Source: Gammaproteobacteria bacterium
Lineage (GTDB): Bacteria; Pseudomonadota; Gammaproteobacteria; Steroidobacterales; Steroidobacteraceae
Length of the DNA stretch: 64,000 bases
Assembly (NCBI GenBank): GCA_016874055.1
Contig: VGVG01000005.1
Span: 44,386-108,385, forward strand
Direction: 5' to 3'
This document shows, one piece after another, positions 18,137-25,432 of the stretch. The translations under genes were made by a program, and so were the position numbers. How positions within the stretch are numbered: position 1 is the first letter of the stretch; each line of letters starts with the position of its first letter. The notes beneath the pieces are model-generated. The model was not told the DNA's origin. It searched no databases and worked only from the letters and a program-made list of their open reading frames with translations.

Positions 18137-19350
18137 GGCGAGTCCGTCACCCAATCTTTGAGCACTGACTTGACGCGCAGAACTTCCGGAATGCGCTCGA
18201 CGCCGATTCGGCGATCGAGCTCTTCATGCCAGTGGTAGATGCGACGCTCTTGGTAATTGAGCGTGATTCCCTTGAACGCGCCCGATTCCACGGATTCTTG
18301 GATCTGTTCGGCAAACTGCGTGTCCTCTTCGAGGATGCGCTCGAAGTTCGAAAGCCGCGTTTGCCATAGGGGGTCGATTTCACCGCCGCCCCAATCGGGA
18401 GCGAACCAGACGATCTCGATTTCCATGGAGCGCGGACCCGTGGGCCAGAACAGGATGAACGGATTACCCGTCGCATCCACCGGCGTCACGAGGTTAGGAT
18501 AGAAATTGAACGACGGATTATTCCTCGAAGTGATTTCCGAAGCAGTTTCGATGCGACGCATGTCGCGCGAACCGGGGTCTTGCCAGTCCGGCCGACGATT
18601 CGGTGTGCACATCAGTGAATGCCCGTGTTTGTATAGCGTAATGAACGTCCCTCGGTGATCGAGGAAGCGATCGACCGTGTTCTGGTGGATCGACTTCAGG
18701 TGATACACCTCGAGGAAGGCATCGAGCAGAACTTTGACGTTGCACTTCACCGGATACGACTTGCGGTGCACAAATCGTACCTGTGCAGGCTGAATTTCTT
18801 CGAGCTGCTCTGGGATCGGGCCGAGATGTTTGAGCAGGGGCTCGGCTTCTGGATCCTCATTCACGAAAATCCAATTACCGAGCGACTCGCAGCGCACCGA
18901 GTGCAGCGGGTAGCGGCTGAGATCGAGATCGACGAAATCGCGTTTGTCGCGCAGGTTCATCAGCCGACCGTCAAGCCCGTAGGTCCAGCCGTGATAACCA
19001 CAGACTAGGCCGTCGACCTTGCCTTTGCATTCACGTACCAGCGGCGCACCGCGGTGACGGCAGGAGTTGTAGAACGCTCGGACGGTACCGTCCTTGCCGC
19101 GTACGACGATGATCGGTGAGCCGGTGCGCTTGAAGAGATAGAAGCTGCCCGGCTCGGGGATCTCATCGGCATGGCAGGTGAACAGCCACGAGCGCTGCCA
19201 CATGTAGCGCTGTTCGAGCTCGAGAAAGTCGGGATCGGTATACCTTGCGCCCGGGACGAGGGGTAACTGGGGGAAGCCCGGGGGCGGGGCGGTCCGCTCT
19301 GCCTCGGCCTTCATCCCCGATTTCAGGTAGTCGACTGTTGCGGCGTCCAT
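18133..19350 (-). CDS. Rieske non-heme iron oxygenase, alpha subunit (copy 2)
   Basis: 405 residues from the ATG at 19350, with AGGGTGG just upstream; a TTG at 19377 is less likely. The Rieske ligands are Cys97, His99, Cys117 and His120 (SCRHRG and CGYHGW). The mononuclear iron ligands are His217 and His222, with Glu214 in the bridging position. It is closer to the phenylpropionate/choline-monooxygenase-like group than to copies 1 and 3. It is the first gene of a five-gene operon ending at 13934 and is translationally coupled to the next gene. An 18-bp inverted repeat lies 23 bp upstream of the start and is a likely operator. Confidence 0.92.
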   Translation of the reverse strand: MDAATVDYLKSGMKAEAERTAPPPGFPQLPLVPGARYTDPDFLELEQRYMWQRSWLFTCHADEIPEPGSFYLFKRTGSPIIVVRGKDGTVRAFYNSCRHRGAPLVRECKGKVDGLVCGYHGWTYGLDGRLMNLRDKRDFVDLDLSRYPLHSVRCESLGNWIFVNEDPEAEPLLKHLGPIPEQLEEIQPAQVRFVHRKSYPVKCNVKVLLDAFLEVYHLKSIHQNTVDRFLDHRGTFITLYKHGHSLMCTPNRRPDWQDPGSRDMRRIETASEITSRNNPSFNFYPNLVTPVDATGNPFILFWPTGPRSMEIEIVWFAPDWGGGEIDPLWQTRLSNFERILEEDTQFAEQIQESVESGAFKGITLNYQERRIYHWHEELDRRIGVERIPEVLRVKSVLKDWVTDSP

Positions 19351-19372
19351 GGATCCACCCTTATAAATCGTT

Positions 19373-19390
19373 GACAAATGGCAGTTTGTC
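19373..19390. promoter_or_regulatory. 18-bp inverted repeat, putative operator (copy A)
   Basis: GACAAA-TGGCAG-TTTGTC: perfect 6-bp arms around a 6-bp spacer. It lies 23 bp upstream of the first gene of the Rieske/thiolase operon. The geometry suits a dimeric TetR- or similar-type repressor. Which regulator binds is unknown; two TetR genes lie at 36160 and 38970. Confidence 0.5.
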
Positions 19391-19424
19391 GGGGGAGGAG
19401 TATACGATCGAGTCGGTCATAAAT

Positions 19425-19442
19425 AAACAGGCTTGACTGTTT
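19425..19442. promoter_or_regulatory. 18-bp inverted repeat, putative operator (copy B)
   Basis: AAACAG-GCTTGA-CTGTTT: perfect 6-bp arms around a 6-bp spacer, the same geometry as the repeat at 19373-19390 but different half-sites. It lies 33 bp upstream of the ATG of the broken GST-like gene and overlaps a TTGACT element (19433-19438) that could be a -35 box. Confidence 0.45.
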
Positions 19443-19474
19443 TTTTATAGGTCTCTGTTGTAAAGTTTCTGTCC

Positions 19475-20399
19475 ATGGACGATCCCATCCTAAATCACCA
19501 CGATCCTTCCCCTTTTGGCGAGAAAATCCGCCTTGCGCTCGGCCTTAAAGACCTGGCGTGGCGGTCGGTTCAGGTGTCGATGGTGATGCCTCGACCCGAA
19601 CTCTGTGTGCTGACCGGTGGTTACCGCAAGATCCCGGTCCTGCAATTTGGCGCCGACGTGTACTGCGACACTCGTCTGATCGTTCGAGAACTGGAGCGAC
19701 GTCATCCGCAGCCCACGCTTTTCCGGAAGGGTCCCTCGGGCTCTCGCTTGCGCTCAGCCCCTGGAGCGATCGCAGTTTTTTGATCCGGGTGCGGGACTCT
19801 CGATGGGGCTCAACAAAGCGTTCATTCCGAAAGCCGTGATCGACGATCGCAAGTCGTTTTTAACTTCATGGACTTTGACGCGCTCGAGGATAATATCCCT
19901 CATCTCTACACTCTACACGCAGTTTCGTGCCGGGCTCGAGCTCGTCGAATTGATGCTCGCTGATGGGCGACCCTACGTGCTCGGTTCGCAGGTGTCGTAC
20001 GCTGACATCAATGCCTATTTCCCGGTGTGGATGGCGCGCGGAAACATCGGTAATGCGGCAGATTTACTTGAGCCCTTTGAAAAACTTCGCGAGTGGGAAA
20101 CCCGAATGGTCGCCTGCTCGCGCGGTGCTCGCAGCGAGATTAGTGCCGACAAAACCCTCGCCATTGCCACGGCGGCAACGCCTCTCGCACCACTCGGTGT
20201 CGATTCGAGCGATCCGCTCGGTTTCGCAGCTGGTGATCGGGTCTGCGTCACGCCGGACGACTACGGCAAGATTCCGGTCGAAGGTGATCTTGTCACGCTG
20301 ACGATTAACGAGGTGGCCGTTCGACGACGTACTGCTGAGGCGGGTGAGATCGTCACTCATTTTCCGCGACTCGGGTATCGGGTGAAGCCCGTTGCGTAA
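19475..20399 (+). pseudogene. Glutathione S-transferase-like gene, broken by several frameshifts
   Basis: The N-terminal thioredoxin-like part (HHDPSPFGEKIRLALGLKDL, then GYRKIPVLQFGADVYCDT) starts at 19475. Similarity then jumps frames. After about 19735 it continues in the next frame (GLSLALSPWSDRS); after the T-run near 19776 in another (FFDPGAGLSMGLNKAF); after the T-run near 19857 in another (NFMDFDALEDNIPHLYT). Finally, after a 7-bp duplication CTCTACA CTCTACA near 19903-19917, the frame returns (QFRAGLELVELM, then SYADINAYFPVWMARGN). At least four frame changes are needed for one protein of about 300 residues with a GST C-terminal domain and an extra tail. Three lie in homopolymers and could be read errors; the 7-bp duplication is harder to explain that way. 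Confidence 0.8.
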
Positions 20400-20415
20400 C
20401 GCGCCTTATCTCCAC

Positions 20416-21630
20416 TCACACGACGCCGTGGCTGCGCAATTCGGCGCGTGCAGCCGAGTCGTAACCGAGCTCAGCGAGCAGGGCGTCGGTGTGCTCGCCG
20501 AGTGTCGGGGGCGCACGTTCGATGCCGCCCGGCGATCTCGAGAAGCGCAAAGGCAGATCGGGCACCGAAGCGGGGCGAGGCAGGCCGGAATAATTGACCA
20601 CCTGAGCGAACCATCGCATGGCCTTGGCCTGGGGGTCGTCGAGCGCCTGTTGGGGTGTGTAGACCGGGCCCGCGGGCAGACCCGCCGTCTCGAGTTGGGC
20701 GATTACCTGCTCGGTCGTTCGGGAGGCGCACCAGCTGCGCATGGTGGCGAGAATCTCGGTGGAATGCTTGCCACGATCGGCGTCGTCCTGAAGTCGAGGA
20801 TCGTCGAGCCAGCGTTTCTGTGCGGCGGCGTCCTGACCGCACATGAGTTTGACCCAACGACGAAAGAGTCCGTTACCGACCACGTGGGTGAGGACGTGAC
20901 CATCGCGCGTTGCGAAGACGTCGGAGGGCGCCGAGGTTTGCACACGATTGCCGGTGCCGACGCGGCTGATGCCGGTCACGCCTTGCTCGGTAAGGTGCGA
21001 GCCGAAGACGGCGAGTGCGGTGGCCTGCAGCGCCGCCTGCACGTGTTGACCGCATCCCGAGCGATCGCGCTCGATAAGTGCGGCGAGCACGCCGAAGGCC
21101 GACAGCACGGCCGTCGAGAAATCGACGTAGGGCGCAGCAGCCTTGGCGGGAGCGCCGGGCGTGCCCGTGATGAACATGGCGCCGGACATCGCTTGACCAA
21201 CGCCGTCGAAGCCTCTCCGCCTTGCATAAGGTCCTTGCTCGCCGAACGCCGTCTGAGAGGCGAGAATCACCCTCGGGTTGATCGTCGACAGGGTCGCGTA
21301 GTCGAGGCCAAGCGACTCGCGCGTGGCTGGCGGTAGATTCACTACGACGACGTCTGCGCTGTGCACCAGTCGTCGTACGATGTCGCGCGACTCGGGTTTG
21401 CCGAAGTCGAGCGTGAGCGATTTTTTGTTGCAGGCCGTCTGCAGAAATACGCCGCCTTCGCCTTGAGGAGTGAGGGGCACGATGTAGCGGTCTTCGCCGC
21501 CGTCGGGCTTTTCGATGCGGATAACTTCCGCGCCGAGATAGCCGAGGAGGGTGGCGCAGTAGGGTCCGGCGACGTATCGACCAAAGTCGAGTACACGGAT
21601 ACCACTCAGAATGGATTCGGATTTAGACAT
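20416..21630 (-). CDS. CaiB/BaiF-type (family III) CoA-transferase
   Basis: 404 residues from the ATG at 21630. GIRVLDFGRYVAGPYCATLLGYLGAEVIRIE is the characteristic N-terminal segment. NLPPATRESLGLDY and RRGFDG follow; the Asp in the latter is at the place of the catalytic aspartate of formyl-CoA transferase. The C-terminal part has GPVYTPQQALDDPQ. Such enzymes move CoA between carboxylic acids in the cytoplasm. The start codon is only 14 bp from the start of the divergent acyl-CoA dehydrogenase gene, so its promoter must lie inside that gene. Confidence 0.93.
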   Translation of the reverse strand: MSKSESILSGIRVLDFGRYVAGPYCATLLGYLGAEVIRIEKPDGGEDRYIVPLTPQGEGGVFLQTACNKKSLTLDFGKPESRDIVRRLVHSADVVVVNLPPATRESLGLDYATLSTINPRVILASQTAFGEQGPYARRRGFDGVGQAMSGAMFITGTPGAPAKAAAPYVDFSTAVLSAFGVLAALIERDRSGCGQHVQAALQATALAVFGSHLTEQGVTGISRVGTGNRVQTSAPSDVFATRDGHVLTHVVGNGLFRRWVKLMCGQDAAAQKRWLDDPRLQDDADRGKHSTEILATMRSWCASRTTEQVIAQLETAGLPAGPVYTPQQALDDPQAKAMRWFAQVVNYSGLPRPASVPDLPLRFSRSPGGIERAPPTLGEHTDALLAELGYDSAARAELRSHGVV

Positions 21631-21644
21631 CGGGGGACCTTGTA

Positions 21645-22805
21645 ATGAATTTCTCTTTGACAGAGGAGCAACAGGCACTGCAGGAGACCGCTCGCAAGTA
21701 TGCCCAAGAGCGACTTCCGGCACATGCTAAGCATTGCGAAGAGCATAACGAGCCGCCCTCTCACGAGCTCGTGCGCGAGTTCGCGGAGATGGGCTTTCTC
21801 GGGATCAACGTCTCGGCAGAGTACGGCGGGTTGGGGCTCGGTAATCTTGAGGCGCTCATCGTGATCGAGGAGTTGGCCAAGATTTCTGGCGCCGTGGCGT
21901 TCCCGGTTTTCGAGTCCTGCGTTGGTCCCGTTCGCGCCATCGAACATTTCGCAGGCGAGTCTCTGCGTCGCAAGGTGGTGCCGGCGGTGTGCCGCGGCCA
22001 GAAGATCGTTGCGGTCTCCATGTCTGAGCCCAACGCGGGTTCAGCGCTTACCGATCTCACCACACGCGCACGCGTCGAGAAAGATCGTGTTGTCATTAAT
22101 GGTACAAAGCGCTGGTGCTCGGGTGGCGGTCATGCCGACGGATATGTCGTGTACTGCCGTCTCTCTGATGATCCGGGCCCTAAGGGGATCGGTGCGGTGT
22201 ATGTCGAAAGCGGCACGCCTGGTTTATCTTTCGGTGCTCACGAAAATCTCATGGGTTTTCGTGGCGTGCCATCTTCCGATCTCGTGTTCGAAGACTGCGC
22301 GATTCCGCTCGAAAACATTGTTGTTCCAGCGGGTGGCTTCAAAAAACTCATGGAGGCCTTCGACCTCGAGCGCTGTGGTAACGCCACGATGGCGCTGGCG
22401 CAGGCTACCGGTGCGCTTGAAGACGTGATCGCCTACGTGCAGGAGCGCAAGCAATTCGGTAAGCCCATCATCGAGTTCCAAGCCGTGCAGCTGCGTTTGG
22501 CCGAGATGCGCATGCGAGTGGATGCGGCACGACTGCTCATCTGGCGCGCGGCGGTCAATGCGCAACACGGCATGCCCTCGGTACTCGAGTCGTCCATGGC
22601 CAAGTGCTTTGCCAACGAAATCGCCCGTGAAGTGTGCGGACATGCGGTGCAGTTGATGGGCGGCTACGGTTACTCGCGCGAATATCCCATGGAGCGACGC
22701 TTGCGCGATGCCTGGGGTTGGGGCATTGCCGGTGGCGCAGTCGATATCCAGAAGGTCAATATTGCGGCGGCGATGGTCGGACGTCGGTTCGATCAACGAC
22801 GTTGA
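21645..22805 (+). CDS. Acyl-CoA dehydrogenase family protein
   Basis: 386 residues with the whole ACAD fold: N-terminal helices (LTEEQQALQETARKYAQE), the FAD-binding beta domain (VAVSMSEPNAGSALTDLTTRA, NGTKRWCSGGGHADGYVVY) and the C-terminal helical domain (QERKQFGKPIIEFQAVQ, GGYGYSREYPMERRLRDAW). In the segment where medium-chain enzymes carry the base Glu in IYEGT, this protein reads IAGGA, so the base must lie elsewhere, as in isovaleryl-CoA or long-chain dehydrogenases, or the reaction differs. The start is ATG at 21645, with GGGGA before it. The ABM gene follows 38 bp downstream. Confidence 0.92.
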   Translation: MNFSLTEEQQALQETARKYAQERLPAHAKHCEEHNEPPSHELVREFAEMGFLGINVSAEYGGLGLGNLEALIVIEELAKISGAVAFPVFESCVGPVRAIEHFAGESLRRKVVPAVCRGQKIVAVSMSEPNAGSALTDLTTRARVEKDRVVINGTKRWCSGGGHADGYVVYCRLSDDPGPKGIGAVYVESGTPGLSFGAHENLMGFRGVPSSDLVFEDCAIPLENIVVPAGGFKKLMEAFDLERCGNATMALAQATGALEDVIAYVQERKQFGKPIIEFQAVQLRLAEMRMRVDAARLLIWRAAVNAQHGMPSVLESSMAKCFANEIAREVCGHAVQLMGGYGYSREYPMERRLRDAWGWGIAGGAVDIQKVNIAAAMVGRRFDQRR

Positions 22806-22843
22806 GATGGCGTCTCGTGTCAGTATTTTTGGGGAGAACCACC

Positions 22844-23149
22844 ATGTCCAAAGTAACATTCGTTTCGAGGATGCTCATCAAGGAAGGTCGGGAGGCGGAG
22901 TTCGTGCAGCGTTGCAAGGCGCTCACCGAGGTCGTTCACAAGACCGAACCTGGCACGCTCTACTACGAGTTCTTCAAGCTGCGCGATCCGCGTCGTTACG
23001 CGGTGATCGAGTCGTTCGCGAGTGCGGCCGCCGAAGGGGCCCACATGACCTCACCGGCGCTCGCCGAGCACGCGCCCGGCATCGTCGATTGTTTGGCCGA
23101 ACCCTACGTGCGCGAGTATCTCGATCCGTTCGAGGCGCCGAGGGGCTGA
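22844..23149 (+). CDS. Antibiotic biosynthesis monooxygenase (ABM) / YgiN-like protein (copy 1)
   Basis: 101 residues with a ferredoxin-like ABM domain (TFVSRMLIKEGREAEFVQRCKAL, TEPGTLYYEFFKLRDPRRYAVIESF, HMTSPALAEH). Members are cofactor-free monooxygenases or quinol oxidases, or have only structural roles. A GGGGAG ribosome site precedes the ATG. It is cotranscribed with the acyl-CoA dehydrogenase gene. A second ABM gene lies at 25093-25392. Confidence 0.85.
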   Translation: MSKVTFVSRMLIKEGREAEFVQRCKALTEVVHKTEPGTLYYEFFKLRDPRRYAVIESFASAAAEGAHMTSPALAEHAPGIVDCLAEPYVREYLDPFEAPRG

Positions 23150-23180
23150 GGCTTGCCTCGACCTGCACTCCGCCCGTGGC

Positions 23181-23981
23181 TTAGCTGCGTGGCGGCACGT
23201 TTGCTTTGAGCGCCGCGTTGATCTCTGCGGGCGACGGATTGCGGCGCAAGGTGAGACCACCATTGATCTGTAGCGTTTCGCCCGTAATGAAGCTCGCCTC
23301 CGAGGCGAACCACAGCGCAGCTTCCGCCACGTCCTGAGTGGTACCGATCCGTCCGAGCGGATATTCCTTGCGAAAGAGGTCGAGGAGACCCGGGAGTTTC
23401 GACTCGGTTGCCGTCATCGGCGTTTCAGTGAAGCCGGGTGCGAGTGCGTTCACCTTGACACCCTTCGCTCCGAATTCATTGGCGAAGCATCGGACGAGTG
23501 CTTCGGAGGCTGCCTTCGTTGCGATGTAGGCGGCGTGATGGTAGAGCACGGCCCTGACCGACGCTGAGGATACGGTGATAACCGAGCCGCCGCCGCTGCG
23601 CGACATTCGACCGACGAAGGCCTGCATGAAGAAAAACGTGCCCTTAAAGTGTAGGGCAGACAGTTGGTCGAGCTGCTTCTCGGTGGTGTCAAGCAGTTTC
23701 GCGAGCAATCCCCATCCCGTACAGTTAATGGCCACGTGAGCCCGTCCGTATCGCTGCCATACGGAGTCCGAGAGCGCCTCGACCTCGGCTTTGCGTGTGA
23801 TGTCGCAGACCTGAGAGTCGCCGCCGATCTCGGCCGCGAGTTCGGCGAGAGGCCTTTGATGGCGTCCGGCCACCACGACCTTTGCGCCCTCGGCCGCGAA
23901 ACGCCGGGCAATGACCTGGCCCATATTGTCCTTGCCGGCTGCGCCCAAGATGACGATCACTTTGTCTTTGAATAGGTTCAT
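23181..23981 (-). CDS. SDR family oxidoreductase (last gene of the 13-gene operon)
   Basis: 266 residues from the ATG at 23981 (GGAG upstream). The cofactor loop reads ILGAAGKDNMGQVIARRFAAEGA, a variant of TGxxxGxG with extra spacing. AINCTGWG replaces the usual NNAG. The active-site Ser in VITVSSAS and Tyr/Lys in AAYIATKAASEAL are intact, and FITGETLQINGG is the normal C-terminal motif. It should be an NAD(P)-dependent dehydrogenase or reductase of unknown substrate. The gene lies 22 bp behind the first VOC gene. Confidence 0.88.
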   Translation of the reverse strand: MNLFKDKVIVILGAAGKDNMGQVIARRFAAEGAKVVVAGRHQRPLAELAAEIGGDSQVCDITRKAEVEALSDSVWQRYGRAHVAINCTGWGLLAKLLDTTEKQLDQLSALHFKGTFFFMQAFVGRMSRSGGGSVITVSSASVRAVLYHHAAYIATKAASEALVRCFANEFGAKGVKVNALAPGFTETPMTATESKLPGLLDLFRKEYPLGRIGTTQDVAEAALWFASEASFITGETLQINGGLTLRRNPSPAEINAALKANVPPRS

Positions 23982-24003
23982 GTCGTTCTCCGAGGTCGAG
24001 TCT

Positions 24004-24546
24004 TCAGCGTAGGACGCGAATGGGATGGCTGCCATCCCAAGCCTCGGCCTTACGTCGCACGAATGCGTAAAAATCTTTGAGTGCCTGATTGGGTTCGTAG
24101 AGTTCCAGCATGTGACCGAGTGTTGCTACGGTGTCGATCATCACGAAATCGACGCCGGTGGTCGTGCGGGCTTCGAGTGCAATCGGATGTCCGCGCCGGC
24201 GCTCGGACTCGATCGCTGCCGGAAGGTTATCCACGAACGAGGCAACATGATGCAGTCCTTTCTGTTGACGCGAGAAACGCTCACGCAAGACGGACGGTGA
24301 GTCGTCAGGCTGCGAAATGAGTTCAATCATGAGATCGCCCGCCTGTCCGTAGGCTGAGGTATGTATCCAAGACACGTCTTGACCGCGATACCTTGCAAAC
24401 TCGAGCGGAATGCGTTCCATTAGATAGAACGGTCCCCAGCCACAAGTGGCGGCAAAATAGATGGCGGTCTCCCGCGAGTCGGGTACGTGATAGGCCAGCT
24501 GCACGGGCTGCAGCGGCGGATGGAGCCGTGCGTCTGCTACGGTCAT
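24004..24546 (-). CDS. VOC (glyoxalase/bleomycin-resistance fold) family protein (copy 1)
   Basis: 180 residues. Paired beta-alpha-beta-beta-beta modules are seen: VQLAYHVPDSRETAIYFAATCGWGPFYLMER and KGLHHVASFVDNL, with a C-terminal GHMLELYEP. His20, the His in LHHVAS and the Glu in LELYE are at the usual metal-ligand positions. Such proteins include isomerases, lyases and extradiol-type dioxygenases. It starts in an ATGA overlap with its paralogue at 24543, so the two were probably duplicated and may form a heterodimer. The substrate is unknown. Confidence 0.82.
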   Translation of the reverse strand: MTVADARLHPPLQPVQLAYHVPDSRETAIYFAATCGWGPFYLMERIPLEFARYRGQDVSWIHTSAYGQAGDLMIELISQPDDSPSVLRERFSRQQKGLHHVASFVDNLPAAIESERRRGHPIALEARTTTGVDFVMIDTVATLGHMLELYEPNQALKDFYAFVRRKAEAWDGSHPIRVLR

Positions 24547-25079
24547 CCGAGTTTGCGCAGAGCGTCACGGCCGCCCCAGTCGACGGCAGCTTTGCGCACG
24601 AGCGAGAAAAATTCGTCGATGGCCGGTCCGCTCTCGATGAGTTCGATCATGCCACCCGGATGAGCACCCGTAAGCTCGTCCGTGTTCACGTAGGCGAAGC
24701 GAATGCCCGTTGCGGTTTCGCCCGCCTGGACCGGCTCGACGCCACGCTCGGCAAGACGCGCGAGCGAGTCCGATACGGATGTGGTCATAACACCCAAGTG
24801 TTGCAGTCCGCCACGGGTGGAGCCGTCGAACGTGGTGTAGATGCTCGGCGTATCGCAATGCTGGCGGATGAGTTCCACTTGCACCGTGCCCCACTGACCG
24901 ACAGCCACCGACATGTCGATCGAGAGCGGTCGACCACGGAAATGGCAGCGCCCGAACTGGATGTGCTCGAGCAAGAAAAACGGACCCACACCGATCGAGG
25001 CCCAGTGCGCCACCGCTGCCTCGATGTTCGGCACAACGAAACCCAGTTGGATGACCGGGCCGAATAGCGGCGTCGTCAT
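24543..25079 (-). CDS. VOC family protein (copy 2, first metal ligand replaced)
   Basis: 178 residues from the ATG at 25079 (AGGG upstream). It is a paralogue of the next gene: VIQLGFVVPNIEAAVAHWASIGVGPFFLLEH aligns with its N-terminus, and both end in FF/FY-x-x-VRK-A-x-x-W. The usual first-ligand His is Val15 here, while the later His (GLQHLG) and Glu (GMIELIE) remain. It may be a non-catalytic partner or use a different metal site. It is translationally coupled to copy 1. Confidence 0.8.
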   Translation of the reverse strand: MTTPLFGPVIQLGFVVPNIEAAVAHWASIGVGPFFLLEHIQFGRCHFRGRPLSIDMSVAVGQWGTVQVELIRQHCDTPSIYTTFDGSTRGGLQHLGVMTTSVSDSLARLAERGVEPVQAGETATGIRFAYVNTDELTGAHPGGMIELIESGPAIDEFFSLVRKAAVDWGGRDALRKLG

Positions 25080-25092
25080 AGTCGGATTACCC

Positions 25093-25392
25093 TCAGCCGA
25101 CGTGATCAAAGAAATCGATGGTCATGCCATCGGCGCCGCCATCGAGACACTCGAATATCGGCGGCACCAATCGATCATGGAACGGTGTTTTCTGGTGATA
25201 CTCGAACGCCGCTTCGTCCTTAAAACGCGCGTACACGGCGTAGACGCCTTTCTTTTCACGATGACGGACTACGTCATAGACGATGGTGTCCAGCTCGTTG
25301 TCGTGAGTGAGCTTCGAAAGCTCGCGCTGTAAGCGCTCGAAGTCCTGTTCCTTGCCAGCTTTGACTTTAAGCAGGGCGAAGAAGACGGTCAT
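25093..25392 (-). CDS. ABM domain protein (copy 2)
   Basis: 99 residues of ABM/YgiN type (MTVFFALLKVKAGKEQDFERLQREL, YDVVRHREKKGVYAVYARFKDEAAFEYHQ). AAGGAG stands 8 nt before the ATG. It lies between the acyl-CoA synthetase and VOC genes of the 13-gene operon. It could be a small monooxygenase or an accessory subunit; the sequence does not decide. Confidence 0.85.
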   Translation of the reverse strand: MTVFFALLKVKAGKEQDFERLQRELSKLTHDNELDTIVYDVVRHREKKGVYAVYARFKDEAAFEYHQKTPFHDRLVPPIFECLDGGADGMTIDFFDHVG

Positions 25393-25432
25393 GGTGAGTG
25401 CTCCTTAAAGTGAGAGAGTGATGTGCAGGGCT

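Noticed and set aside
20392..21336. 314-codon open frame on the plus strand opposite the CoA-transferase gene
   Set aside because: No domain, biased towards Arg/Gly/His as in shadow frames; the minus-strand CoA-transferase is certain.
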